This document shows, in pieces, positions 1 through 8,342 of a stretch of DNA of 64,000 bases (the stretch's first letter is position 1; each line of letters opens with the position of its first letter). Origin of the DNA: CBDFGE01 sp965247055 (GTDB lineage Bacteria; Chloroflexota; Dehalococcoidia; Lucifugimonadales; JAGWBF01); NCBI GenBank assembly GCA_965247055.1, contig CBDFGE010000004.1, forward strand, positions 1 through 64,000. Direction: 5' to 3'. A program made the translations under genes and the position numbers. A model generated the notes under the pieces. It saw only the letters and a program-made list of their open reading frames with translations. It did not search any database and was not told where the DNA came from.

Positions 1-1
1 G

Positions 2-445
2 GGTGGCTTCCCCGAGGCCCGGCCCGTCGTAGGGTGCCCCGCGGGGGTGCTGCTGGTAAAGGCGGGGACCAAGACCTTGTACGACGACTGCCAGTGGCTG
101 AAGGAACTGGGGCAGATGGTGGAGCAGCGGCTGGGTCCGGGATACGCTGTGGCGGTAGCCCAGTCCCACTACGGCGACCCTACAATAGAGTCAGCGGCCG
201 CTCACCTTGTTGAGGAGCGCCGGGTGTCGTCAATCGTGTGCGTTCCTTATCTGTTGTTCCCTGGGATCATATTGAGAAGGAACGTCCTGGGCGGCATGGA
301 CCTGCTGAGAGAGCAGTATCCCGGTCTGCCCATGGCGGTCACGCCGCCATTAGGGGTGGACGACCGGCTGGTGTCCTTGACTTCTGAGAAAGTCCAGGAA
401 GTATGGGCCAGGGCCGAATCCAACAGGCCTCAAGCCACACTATAA
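2..445 (+). CDS. cbiX: Sirohydrochlorin cobaltochelatase, C-terminal part (CbiX-type)
   Basis: The frame is open to the left edge, so the gene is probably 5'-truncated; a GTG at 47 is an internal candidate start. The residues after it (LLVKAGTKT...) align with the start of a CbiX domain, and a later stretch reads VPYLLFPGIILRR, the typical CbiX strand and helix. CbiX inserts cobalt into sirohydrochlorin at the start of anaerobic-type cobalamin synthesis. It lies 16 nt before cbiD in a corrin-ring operon, which supports the call. It could be a one-domain small CbiX or the second half of a two-domain protein; the window cannot say. Confidence 0.75.
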   Translation, partial: GGFPEARPVVGCPAGVLLVKAGTKTLYDDCQWLKELGQMVEQRLGPGYAVAVAQSHYGDPTIESAAAHLVEERRVSSIVCVPYLLFPGIILRRNVLGGMDLLREQYPGLPMAVTPPLGVDDRLVSLTSEKVQEVWARAESNRPQATL

Positions 446-461
446 TTGGACATGGCCTTGG

Positions 462-1728
462 ATGAGTGAACACAGGGGCGCCGACGAAAGGGTGGAGAGC
501 GACTATAGCCGCCAAACGGTGAAACGCCGCGGGCTGCGGACGGGGTACACCACCGGCTCTTGTAGTGCCGCTGCTGCCAAAGCCGCTACCCTCTCATTGC
601 TCACGGGAGAGGCGGTGCTTGAAGTCACCATCAGCCTCCCGGTAGGCCGCGAAGCCACTTTCCTCAGTACAACGCTGTACGCGGGCCCCCAGCGGCCGGC
701 AGGTCACCTGCTCGGTGATCAAGGACGGGGGTGACGACCCAGACGTCACCCACGGTGCCGAGATCTGTGCCACGGTGTCCCGCCAGCCGGAGCTTAAACC
801 GGGAGTCCACATAAAGGGGGGCCCAGGCGTTGGCACCGTGACCCTCCCCGGTACCGGAATAACAGTGGGGGAGCCTGCCGTCACCCGAGTGCCCCGACGG
901 ATGATCACCGAAGCGGTTGAGCAAGCAGCCGCCTCCCATGGCTTGGGGCCGGAGGAGAGCTTCCTGGTGCAAATCTCTGTCCCAAATGGGGAAGAGATTG
1001 CCAAGAAGACCACCAACAGCCGTCTTGGCATCCTAGGCGGCATTTCGATCCTGGGGAGCACCGGAGTGGTCCAGCCCTACTCCACCGCGGCCTGGAGGGC
1101 GAGCGTCCACCTGGCGATAGACGTTGCCGCCTCCAACGGCCTGTCCCACCTGGTCCTCTCTACGGGGACTCAGAGCGAGGCCTTCGCCAGGCGCTACTTC
1201 GACCTGCCGGACATGGCCTACATCGAGGCGGGTATCTTCAGTGGCCCGTCCCTGAAACGGTGCGCCATGAGAAAGTTGGTCCGGGTCACCCACGCCGGGA
1301 TGGTGGGCAAGCTGTCTAAAATGGCGATGGGGTACTTCGTTACCCACGTGGCCGGCAACAAAGTAGATACCGGCTTTCTCGCATCCCTCGCCGGAGAATG
1401 CGGTGCCTCACTCGAGGTCCAGGAGGAGATGCGCCGGGCTGCCAGCGGCCGGCACTTTCAGGAAATCGCCCAGTCCCACGGCATGTTGCCGGTTTTCACC
1501 CTGATGTGCCAGTTGGTGTGCCAGGAGAGCCGTAAGCTCTTAGGACAGGACGCTGACACTCTGATCGTCGATACCCTTTGCTTCGACTTTGACGGTACTC
1601 TGCTTGGAGAGGCGTCCACCTCGCCAGACGGCGTTCCACTGATTGCTCCCCTGGGGGCAAGCCATTCGGCAAGCATCAACCCTTCTTCCACCAGCCCGGC
1701 TGGAACGGGTAAAGCTCCGCTTTACTGA
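462..1728 (+). CDS. cbiD: Cobalt-precorrin-5B C1-methyltransferase, interrupted by a +1 frameshift
   Basis: The first frame (462-734) begins with the CbiD hallmark LRTGYTTGSCSAAAAKAA. The next conserved block, VTCSVIKDGGDDPDVTHGAE, is read in the following frame from about 703 to 1728. Dropping one C from the run at 686-690 joins the two without loss (YAGP then SGRQVTCSV). CbiD methylates C1 of cobalt-precorrin-5B in the anaerobic pathway. The C-terminus is normal up to FDFDGTLL; the last 40 or so residues are low-complexity Ser/Pro/Ala and may be read-through into a region ending at an intergenic repeat. Whether the extra C is a sequencing error or a real mutation cannot be told from the sequence. 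Confidence 0.85.
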
Positions 1729-1762
1729 GCCATGGACATGGAGCTAAACTTACTCTTGCCCG

Positions 1763-1881
1763 CTTCACCCCCATCCCTTCGACAAGCTCAGGGCAGGCTC
1801 TAACCTTCCCCCTTCGATGGGGAAGGGATTTCTCTGCTCCTAGAGGAGGATCCGCCTATGGCGGAAGAGTAGGGGGTGGAA
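1763..1881 (+). repeat. Intergenic palindromic repeat, family 1 copy A, with a nested family 2 core
   Basis: The stretch cacccccatcc...taaccttcccc...gatccgcct..ggcggaagag...agggggtgg is shared with 13914-14061 (inverted) and 20508-20606. Copy A carries an insert containing ttcgacaagctcagg, the core of a second repeat type seen again at 20613-20690. It separates cbiD from cbiT, inside an operon whose other junctions are only a few bases. It contains hairpin-forming arms (CCGCC/GGCGG type). The family looks MITE- or REP-like; mobility is inferred only from recurrence. Confidence 0.7.
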
Positions 1882-1892
1882 TCTAGAGGATA

Positions 1893-2540
1893 ATGCGATG
1901 CTCAGTAGACACGCTTCATCATAAGATGGCAAATGAGCCACAGGCAGGGCGAAGCCGGGCACTGGGCCTGCCGGACGAGGCCTTTGAGCAGCGCCGTCCG
2001 CAGCGGGGCCAGATCACTAAGCGCGAAGTGCGAGCGGTGAGTCTTTATTCCCTGGGACTCCGTCCGGACAGCTTGGTTTGGGACATTGGGGCAGGTACCG
2101 GGTCGATCTCGTTGGAGGCCGCCCTCATCGCTCACCAGGGCGCCGTATACGCGGTCGAGCGGGACGATGCCGGGCTGTCCCTACTGCGGCGCAACGTTGC
2201 CCGGTGGGGCTCGCCTAACGTTCAGGTCGTTCCCGGAGAGGCGCCCGCGGTCCTGGCGGGGCTACCGGACCCGGACTCGGTGTTTATCGGGGGAAGCGGG
2301 GGCCGGCTGCCCGACATTCTCCGCACCGTGGGGCGCTGCTTGAAACCTCATGGGCGAATCGTGGCCAACCTGGCGGTGTTGGAGCGGACCCAACAGGCCC
2401 GCTGCTTGCTCAAGGAGTTGGGCTTTTCCACCGAGCTAGCGATGGTGAGCGCGGCCAGAGGTAAAGAGATGCGGGATGGGACGCTACGCCTGGAGTCGTT
2501 GAACCCGGTGTTCGTGATTACCGCCTGGCGGGAAGATTAA
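1893..2540 (+). CDS. cbiT: Cobalt-precorrin-6B C15-methyltransferase (decarboxylating), CbiT
   Basis: Class I SAM methyltransferase fold: the SAM-binding motif WDIGAGTGSISLEAA follows the CbiT lead-in LPDEAF...GQITKREVRAVSL, and a GGSGGRLPDIL block matches the family. CbiT methylates C15 and decarboxylates the acetate side chain on ring C of cobalt-precorrin-6B/7. The ATG at 1893 has an AGAGGA sequence only 2 nt upstream; an in-frame ATG at 1926 (MANEPQ) is an alternative start. It is a stand-alone CbiT rather than a CobL-type CbiE-CbiT fusion, and no CbiE is next to it. Confidence 0.85.
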   Translation: MRCSVDTLHHKMANEPQAGRSRALGLPDEAFEQRRPQRGQITKREVRAVSLYSLGLRPDSLVWDIGAGTGSISLEAALIAHQGAVYAVERDDAGLSLLRRNVARWGSPNVQVVPGEAPAVLAGLPDPDSVFIGGSGGRLPDILRTVGRCLKPHGRIVANLAVLERTQQARCLLKELGFSTELAMVSAARGKEMRDGTLRLESLNPVFVITAWRED

Positions 2541-2542
2541 CA

Positions 2543-3268
2543 TTGACAGACACGGCGCATTCCACGGCTTACGGACGGCTTTACGGGGTGGGCGTGGGGC
2601 CCGGCGACCCCGAGCTGCTGACTTTAAAGGCGCTCCGTGTCATCCAGAAGGTGCCGGTGCTCTGCGTGCCCCAATCGGAAACCCGCCAGGAAAGCTACGC
2701 CTTGGGTATCGTGCGGGAATTTCTAGACCCTGCCAAACAAGAGGTGCTCCGCGTTCCGTTTCCCACCGACGACGCCGCGGGCGCGGCGGCGGCATGGCTC
2801 GGCTGCGCGTCCACGATCGCGGACCGGCTCCTTAAAGGCCAGGACGTCGCCTTTCTCACCGAGGGAGACCCCATGCTGTACAGTACTTTCGCATATGTAT
2901 TGGCGGGTATCCGGGAGCAGCACCCCGACCTGCAGGCGGAAATAGTGCCGGGAGTCTCTTCGGTCATGGCCGCGGCGGCGGCGGCCGGGGTGCCCCTGGG
3001 CAGCAACGGACAGCGGCTCGCTATCCTACCCGCGGTATACGGCATCGACGACCTCTCCGAAGCCATCGCAAACTACGGTACTATTGTGTTGATGAAAGTT
3101 AGCCGTACCCTCATTAAAGCTGTGGCTAACCTGGAAAACCTCGGCTTGGCCGGCAGGGGCGTATTCGTGCGCCGGGCAACAACCCCTGGAGAGAAGGTGA
3201 TCCGGGACCTCCACGAGCTATCGGAAGAAGACCTGGACTATTTCTCCCTTTTGATTATTACCAGGTAG
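2543..3268 (+). CDS. cobI: Precorrin-2/cobalt-factor II C20-methyltransferase
   Basis: Tetrapyrrole methylase fold. The N-terminus YGVGVGPGDPELLTLKALRV is the diagnostic glycine-rich loop, followed by FLTEGDPMLYSTFAYVL and VPGVSSVMAAAAAAGVPL, as in CobI/CbiL. The 241-residue length is normal. It starts with TTG 2 nt after cbiT, so translation is probably coupled. The role is transfer of the C20 methyl group to (cobalt-)precorrin-2; CbiL is the name in the cobalt-first pathway, which the neighbouring cbiX, cbiD and cbiG imply. Confidence 0.9.
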   Translation: MTDTAHSTAYGRLYGVGVGPGDPELLTLKALRVIQKVPVLCVPQSETRQESYALGIVREFLDPAKQEVLRVPFPTDDAAGAAAAWLGCASTIADRLLKGQDVAFLTEGDPMLYSTFAYVLAGIREQHPDLQAEIVPGVSSVMAAAAAAGVPLGSNGQRLAILPAVYGIDDLSEAIANYGTIVLMKVSRTLIKAVANLENLGLAGRGVFVRRATTPGEKVIRDLHELSEEDLDYFSLLIITR

Positions 3269-3273
3269 TAAGT

Positions 3274-4126
3274 ATGGCCATCGAAAAGGGCAAGGTCTAT
3301 TTTATCGGCGGGGGCCCGGGAGACCCGGAACTGCTGACCCTGAAAGCAAAGCGGATCATTTGAGACCGCCGACGTCGTGGTATACGCCGACTCCCTGGTC
3401 CATCCATCGATTGCCGCGTTCGCCCGGCCCGGCGCGGAGGTCCACGGCAGCAAGAGCCTCACATTGCCCCAGATCATGGACCTGATGGTCCAGGCCGCCG
3501 GGCAGGGCAAGATGGTGGCCAGGGTCCAGAGCGGGGACCCGGCCATTTACGGCGCCATACTGGAGCAGATGCAGGTCCTGGTAAGAGAAGGCATAGAGTA
3601 TGAGATTATCCCGGGAGTAAGCTCGGCATTCGCCGCAGCGGCCCGCCTGAAGGCCGAGCTGACGGTCCCCGGAGAGTCGCAGACGATCATAATGACACGG
3701 GCGGAAGGCCGCATCCCCATGCCCTCGGGCGAGCAGCTGCGTGACCTGGCGGCCCACGGCTGCACCCTGGTCATTTTCCTCAGCATCACCCGCATCAGCA
3801 GGATCACTCGGGAGCTGCGGGCCGCCGGATACTCCAAGGATACGCCGATGGCGGTGGTGTACCGGGTGGGCTGGCCCGATGAACAGATAATACGAGGCAC
3901 ACTGACCGACATTGCAGCCAAGGTAAGGGAAGCAAAAATAACCTTGCAGGCCTTGATCCTGATAGGAAAGGCGCTGGACCCTTTGCTCCCGTATTCGGAC
4001 CTTTTGGGCCAGAGCCCTCCGGCCTCCTCCAACCTGTACTCCGACAGCTATACCCACCGCTACCGGAAGGCCGGGGCCAAGAGCCGGATCTCCGGCGAAG
4101 GGGCCTCCCGCAGCGGCAATCGGTGA
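3274..4126 (+). CDS. cobM: Precorrin-4/cobalt-precorrin-4 C11-methyltransferase, interrupted by a +1 frameshift
   Basis: ATG at 3274 starts KVYFIGGGPGDPELLTLKAK, the family glycine loop, then meets TGA at 3361-3363. Removing one T from the run at 3359-3361 restores KRIIETADVVVYADSLV, which continues without a break to 4126. Later motifs SGDPAIYGAILEQM, EIIPGVSSAFAAAA and FLSITRISRI are typical of CobM/CbiF. The start lies 5 nt after cobI. As in cbiD, one extra base in a short homopolymer breaks an otherwise perfect gene, so a sequencing or assembly error is a real possibility. Confidence 0.88.
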
Positions 4127-4136
4127 TAGAAAGGCC

Positions 4137-5384
4137 ATGGCCCGCACCGCCGTTATCGCTATCTCAAGAAGGGGGTCCGCCCTCGCCCACGCTCTCACCG
4201 CCTCGCTGGGCGGGGATACCAAGCTGTACGTGGAGCGCCGATTCCACGCCGGCGGAGACGAGTCTGTGCCCTTCGACCTGCCGGTGCGCCCGGTCCTGCG
4301 GCGGTTGTTCAACGAGTACCAGCAGTTGGTGCTGTTCATGCCCGTGGGCGCGGCGGTCCGGCTGCTGGCTTCCTACCTCCAGGACAAAAAATATGACCCG
4401 GCTGTGGTGTGCGTGGACGATGCGGGCCGGTTCGCCGTCAGCCTTCTCTCTGGACACCTGGGCGGAGCTGACCGTCTGGCGGAAGAAGTAGGACAGGCCC
4501 TGGGCGCCGCGCCGGTAGTTACGTCGGCTTCCCATGTGACGGGGACTCTGGCGGTGGACCTTCTGGGATCCGAATTCGGGTGGCGGATGGAGGCGGAGCC
4601 AGCGGCGATAACCCGGGCCAGCGCTGCCGTGGTCAACGGGGACCCCGTCGGAATTTTTCAAGAGGCCGGAGAGCCCGATTGGTGGCCCCCCCAGCGCCCA
4701 CTGCCCAAAAATATTACGGTTTACCCTTCTTTGGAATCTCTCCTTGAAGGCCCATGCGTCGCGGCACTCATTGTCTCTGACCGGCAGTCGCCGGTATCGA
4801 GCGCGCCCGCGAGCCAAGGCGACGCCCCGGCCGGGAAGACCACGGTACACTATCGGCCCCGCAGCCTGGTGGCGGGAATAGGATGCCGGCGGGGCGTCGT
4901 CCTAGATGAGTTGGAAGAGCTGCTCACCGGCACTTTTCGCCGGCATAATTTGGCCCTGGACAGCCTCGGGTGTATCGCCACCGCCGACCTGAAAAAGAGT
5001 GAGCCGGGCATCCAGGAGCTGGCGGAGAAATTCGACGTACCGTTGCGCTGCTACACCGGAGCGGAGCTGAACCAGGTGTTCGGGCGCCGAATCTCTTTGG
5101 AGGCTGAAGGGAGCGGGGAAAATTCTTCCAACACTGTCTTCCAAGAGGGAGGAGACCAGGAAGCTACACCCGGCCTACGGAGGCCCACGCCCTCGCCGGT
5201 GGCCCACCGGCTGCTTGGCCTGTGGGGTGTATCGGAGCCTGCCGCCCTGCTCGCTTCCGGGGCCGATGAGCTGCTGGTACCCCGGGTGAAAACCTCCCGG
5301 GCAACCATTGCCGTCGCTCGGATGTCCTTCCCAAGCAACTTGAGCCGCGCTGGCCTAAGTAACGAAGAGCCAGATGCACATTGA
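4137..5384 (+). CDS. cbiG: Cobalt-precorrin-5A hydrolase
   Basis: The N-terminal domain carries VLFMPVGAAVRLLA and AVVCVDDAGRFAVSLLSGHLGGA, the signature CbiG block; the C-terminal domain has VAGIGCRRG and a TADLKKSEPGIQELAEKF segment. CbiG opens the lactone of cobalt-precorrin-5A and releases acetaldehyde, an oxygen-independent step, so this operon encodes the anaerobic branch. It lies 10 nt after cobM and overlaps cobJ by 11 nt. A Ser/Ala/Pro-rich linker near residues 220-235 and a Gly/Ser-rich loop near 325-345 enlarge the protein. Confidence 0.88.
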   Translation: MARTAVIAISRRGSALAHALTASLGGDTKLYVERRFHAGGDESVPFDLPVRPVLRRLFNEYQQLVLFMPVGAAVRLLASYLQDKKYDPAVVCVDDAGRFAVSLLSGHLGGADRLAEEVGQALGAAPVVTSASHVTGTLAVDLLGSEFGWRMEAEPAAITRASAAVVNGDPVGIFQEAGEPDWWPPQRPLPKNITVYPSLESLLEGPCVAALIVSDRQSPVSSAPASQGDAPAGKTTVHYRPRSLVAGIGCRRGVVLDELEELLTGTFRRHNLALDSLGCIATADLKKSEPGIQELAEKFDVPLRCYTGAELNQVFGRRISLEAEGSGENSSNTVFQEGGDQEATPGLRRPTPSPVAHRLLGLWGVSEPAALLASGADELLVPRVKTSRATIAVARMSFPSNLSRAGLSNEEPDAH

Positions 5385-6177
5385 TGATCCTGGTAACAGG
5401 GGCAGCCTCTACCTCGTGGGTCTGGGTCCCGGCGACTCGGACCGCCTGACGCCGGCGGCGCTGGCCGTGATACAACTGTGCGACACCGTGGTCGGGTACC
5501 GGGGATACTTGGAACAGGCCGCGGGCGTGCTGGCCGGCAAGCAACTGGTATCGATGGAGCTGGGCCAGGAGTTGGAGCGGGCGAACCGAGCCGTGGACCT
5601 GGCCTACGCAGGACATAAGATAGCTGTTGTCTCTTCGGGGGACGCTGGGATTTACGGCATGGCCGGGCCGGTATTTCGGGTGCTGTCGGAGAGAGAGTGG
5701 GACGGTACGCACCCGGAGGTGCGGATAGAACCCGGAGTTTCGGCAATGCAGGCGGCAGCCGCGCTTCTTGGCGCACCCCTGATGCAGGACTTTTGCGCGA
5801 TCAGCCTGAGCGACCTGCTAACTCCCTGGAAGACCATCCTCCTTCGGTTGGAGGCGGCGGCCCGGGGAGACTTCGTCGTCGCCCTGTACAACCCCCGGAG
5901 CCGCGCGCGCCACTGGCAGTTGCTGGAGGCCCGCCGTATCCTGCTGGAGCACCGCGCGCCGGAAACACCCGTGGGCATAGTGCGTGACGCTTACCGGCCG
6001 GGCCAGGGGGTCACGGTCACCGACCTGCTAAACCTGGAACAGCATTGCCAGGCCGTGGATATGGTAACCATAGTGCTGGTCGGCAACTCGGCCACCTACG
6101 TCCAGGGCGGGTTCATGGTGACCCCCAGGGGTTATGAGGAGAAAAGGCCAGGCCGCAAGGACCTCACTGACATCTGA
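5374..6177 (+). CDS. cobJ: Precorrin-3B/cobalt-factor III C17-methyltransferase
   Basis: Tetrapyrrole methylase with LYLVGLGPGDSDRLTPAA at the N-terminus, VVGYRGYLEQA, AVVSSGDAGIYGMAGPV and EPGVSAMQAAAALLGAPL, all typical of CobJ/CbiH. The conserved DFCAISLSDLLTPW block confirms this subfamily. It methylates C17 and drives ring contraction. It overlaps cbiG and is the last gene of the operon; the leftward gene at 6184 converges only 7 nt away, leaving no room for a separate terminator. Confidence 0.9.
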   Translation: MHIDDPGNRGSLYLVGLGPGDSDRLTPAALAVIQLCDTVVGYRGYLEQAAGVLAGKQLVSMELGQELERANRAVDLAYAGHKIAVVSSGDAGIYGMAGPVFRVLSEREWDGTHPEVRIEPGVSAMQAAAALLGAPLMQDFCAISLSDLLTPWKTILLRLEAAARGDFVVALYNPRSRARHWQLLEARRILLEHRAPETPVGIVRDAYRPGQGVTVTDLLNLEQHCQAVDMVTIVLVGNSATYVQGGFMVTPRGYEEKRPGRKDLTDI

Positions 6178-6183
6178 TGGGCC

Positions 6184-6819
6184 TCAGCGCTTAGCCGAAG
6201 CAGACAGCAGATCTTCAACCAACTCCACCATCTTGTTCTTGCTCAGGAGCCCGGTCCATTTCTTGACGATCTTCCCGTTGGGCTTGATGAATAAGGTCGT
6301 GGGCATGCCCAATACGCCGTACCCCTTGACAACCTCCGCGTCGAACGTGGTGCCATTCGGATAGGTGATCCCGAGCTCTTCTATCAGTTTCTTGCCTTCC
6401 TCCCGCGAACCAAGTCCGACAAAAGGTCCCACGTCCAGCCCGAACAGGATTACCCTCTCCTTATACTGTTGGTGCACCTGTTCAAAGTCCGGCATCTCGG
6501 CGCGGCAGGGAGGGCAGGCTCCCGCCCAAAAGTTGAGGACCACTGGCTTCTCTTTGGATAACAGGTTCGAGAACGCTGCCTCCTTGCCTCCCAGCACATC
6601 TTCTCCTTGGTAGGCAACAACCTGGAAATCCGGTGCTTGGGCGCCTCTTTCGTTCCCTCCGTCTACCTGCGTCGTGGGATAGCCTGCATCGACCGGTGTC
6701 GTGGGATAGCCTCGGGCTGGAGACTGCCCGCCGCAGGCAGCCAGCAGCACCAGAGCCACGACTCCGGCACCGAAAGCCAGCGGCATACGCTTCAGCCAAC
6801 GATTTTTTATATCTCTCAC
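6184..6819 (-). CDS. TlpA-like thioredoxin-fold lipoprotein
   Basis: The product has a charged N-terminus, a hydrophobic stretch and lipobox LLAAC (Cys at residue 29), so it should be an outward-facing membrane-anchored lipoprotein. The redoxin domain has VVLNFWAGACPPCRAEMP with the CPPC redox pair at residues 102-105 and GVLGMPTTLFI with the cis-proline loop. The likely role is extracytoplasmic thiol-disulfide exchange, e.g. cytochrome maturation, though the partner is unknown. The start is GTG with ggagag 3 nt upstream. A 10-residue tandem repeat (GYPTTPVDA/GYPTTQVDG) sits in the linker after the anchor. Confidence 0.85.
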   Translation of the reverse strand: MRDIKNRWLKRMPLAFGAGVVALVLLAACGGQSPARGYPTTPVDAGYPTTQVDGGNERGAQAPDFQVVAYQGEDVLGGKEAAFSNLLSKEKPVVLNFWAGACPPCRAEMPDFEQVHQQYKERVILFGLDVGPFVGLGSREEGKKLIEELGITYPNGTTFDAEVVKGYGVLGMPTTLFIKPNGKIVKKWTGLLSKNKMVELVEDLLSASAKR

Positions 6820-6969
6820 GTTCTCTCCAACATGACCCCCGGGCCCGTTCCTGTCTATCTTACTGGAGTCCTCTCAGGGACCCTAGAATCGCGTCGGCGT
6901 GCCGCCCGAAGACCGGGGCCACCGCTGCCGCCGCCAGGAAGTCGGCGGTTAGACTTGGCCCTTGCCGCT

Positions 6970-7578
6970 CTACGGCGCCAGCCGGAACGGCGGGTACTCG
7001 TCGGTCATCAGAGCAGCGTACGCCACAACCCTGATAGTCCACCTGTTGAATCCCAGCACAAGCCGGAAAATATCCTCGGGGTACCGCCCATTGAAAAGCA
7101 GCCCTACGCCCCCGAACAGGGCCAGCAGGGTGACCAGATCCAGGCTCACCTCGCCCCCTCCTAGAGCGCTGAGCACCAGGTAGTGCGGAATGGCCAGGAG
7201 CCACCACTTGATCAGCACCAAACCCCGTGAAAAACGCTCGGGGTACTCGACTTCCAGGTTCGCCGGATAGTCCCTGCTGTAGAGGCTAAAGGGCGGGTAT
7301 CGGTCGGTGGCAAGAGCGTTGTAGCTGTAGTAGCCAACTCGCCAGCTCCACCTCATCACTCCAACGTTGAAGTCGAAGATCCCCCTGGGATACCTGCCCG
7401 TGAAAAGAATGGCGAACAGGGCTACTATGGTCAAAACGATAAAGGCCACCCAGAGGAAAATCAGGGGAATCAGGTGCGGAATGATCAAGAACCACTTGAC
7501 CAGCCAGAGCCACCGGCCAAGCTTGGGATCCAGATCTCCTTCAACTAAGACGGGGTAAGTGGAATCGGTCGTCTTGAT
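6970..7578 (-). CDS. DUF4389 membrane protein with a non-standard start region
   Basis: Two DUF4389 repeats are visible: KWFLIIPHLIPL...FTGRYPRGIFDFNVGVMRW and KWWLLAIPHYLVL...FNGRYPEDIFRLVLG, each with YPPF and hydrophobic helices (about four membrane segments in all). A TTG at 7488 would cut the first repeat in half. The open frame continues upstream as TYPVLVEGDLDPKLGRWLW, which matches the family, up to an AGGAGG Shine-Dalgarno. The codon at the expected start position (7578-7576) is ATC, not ATG. Either ATC is used, or a base was changed or misread. Function of the family is unknown. Confidence 0.75.
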   Translation of the reverse strand: MKTTDSTYPVLVEGDLDPKLGRWLWLVKWFLIIPHLIPLIFLWVAFIVLTIVALFAILFTGRYPRGIFDFNVGVMRWSWRVGYYSYNALATDRYPPFSLYSRDYPANLEVEYPERFSRGLVLIKWWLLAIPHYLVLSALGGGEVSLDLVTLLALFGGVGLLFNGRYPEDIFRLVLGFNRWTIRVVAYAALMTDEYPPFRLAP

Positions 7579-7635
7579 GTCCTCCTCCTAGCCCAAATCG
7601 CCTTTGAAAAGACGTTACCCCTGTTCACCACACAG

Positions 7636-7652
7636 GCCGGTTCGAACCCGGC
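7636..7652 (+). other. tRNA T-arm-like remnant
   Basis: GCCGG-TTCGAAC-CCGGC forms a perfect 5-bp stem with a canonical 7-nt T-loop. Just before it, CCTGT-TCACCAC-ACAGG (7620-7635) looks like an anticodon arm but lacks U33 and leaves no variable loop. No 5' acceptor or D-arm is present, so this is not a tRNA gene. It may be a scar of a tRNA used as an integration site. Confidence 0.3.
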
Positions 7653-7692
7653 TCGACCGCACAGAAGCCAGAGCCTTTTGCACCCTTTCCTT

Positions 7693-7940
7693 TTAGCCTT
7701 CACCTTGCACAGTTATTACTACATTTCCCTTTTTGTGCCCTTTTTCAACATAGCTATGCGCCCGGCAGTCTGTTCCAGCGAATAGCGTCTATCTATGACC
7801 GATTTTATCTTTCCCGCCTCAATAAGCTCTTTTAAGAAGACTAGATCTTTAGCCCGTTCGCTTGGTGGCCTCAAACTTGTGGCCGCCATCTTTGCCTTTT
7901 TGCTGCCGACCTTTGAAGTCCATAACGTTTGAAGAAGATT
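7693..7940 (-). pseudogene. C-terminal remnant of a zinc-type alcohol dehydrogenase/quinone oxidoreductase
   Basis: The minus strand reads LWTSKVGSKKAKMAATSLRP, then LVFLKELIEAGKIKSVIDRR and YSLEQTA, the C-terminal helix region of MDR-superfamily dehydrogenases. After YSLEQTA the family pattern continues in another frame as AHSYVEKGHKKGNVVITV, ending with TAA at 7695-7693. About 80 residues of an expected 330 remain and the Rossmann domain is missing, so this is a truncated and frameshifted relic. Confidence 0.75.
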
Positions 7941-8342
7941 AGCCATCGTACATCGACACGGGGATTCTTTGCAGTTGCCCCTGTGGCAAGAGAGGAACAC
8001 TGGCCTCTACTCCCCGACTTAGCACATCGCAAAAGACTCCCAGCGCACAGCGAGAACGCCGTTCAGTTGATAATAGGCAGCACAGCGATTGTGCTCCGCA
8101 AACGGCCTTTCCAAGCCTTTAGTCTGGCCGATATACAAACCTTGGGTAGACTGACTCTGGAGCACCTAAACGGTAAACGTCGGGGCTGAAACCAGTGGCT
8201 CCCCGGGTGGGGGGGAATCCGAACTTTTCTGACATTCACGATTGTAGCTGCCATCGGCTACCCCGACAAGCGAAGACCTCCCCGGACAGCCCAGGTAGTG
8301 ATGTGGGAGACCCGGGAGTTGGGACGCTGCGAGTTGGCTATG
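7941..8342. other. About 400 bp without a recognisable gene
   Basis: An open frame at 7929-8189 exists but has no family resemblance and no Shine-Dalgarno sequence. The base composition is more AT-rich than the flanking operons. It lies between two pseudogenes and probably represents decayed sequence. Confidence 0.5.

Noticed and set aside
7620..7660. Possible complete tRNA gene
   Set aside because: Only a T-arm and a doubtful anticodon-like arm are present; no acceptor 5' strand or D-arm, no U33.
7929..8189. 86-residue rightward ORF
   Set aside because: No Shine-Dalgarno, no recognisable motif, partly overlapping a dehydrogenase relic on the other strand.
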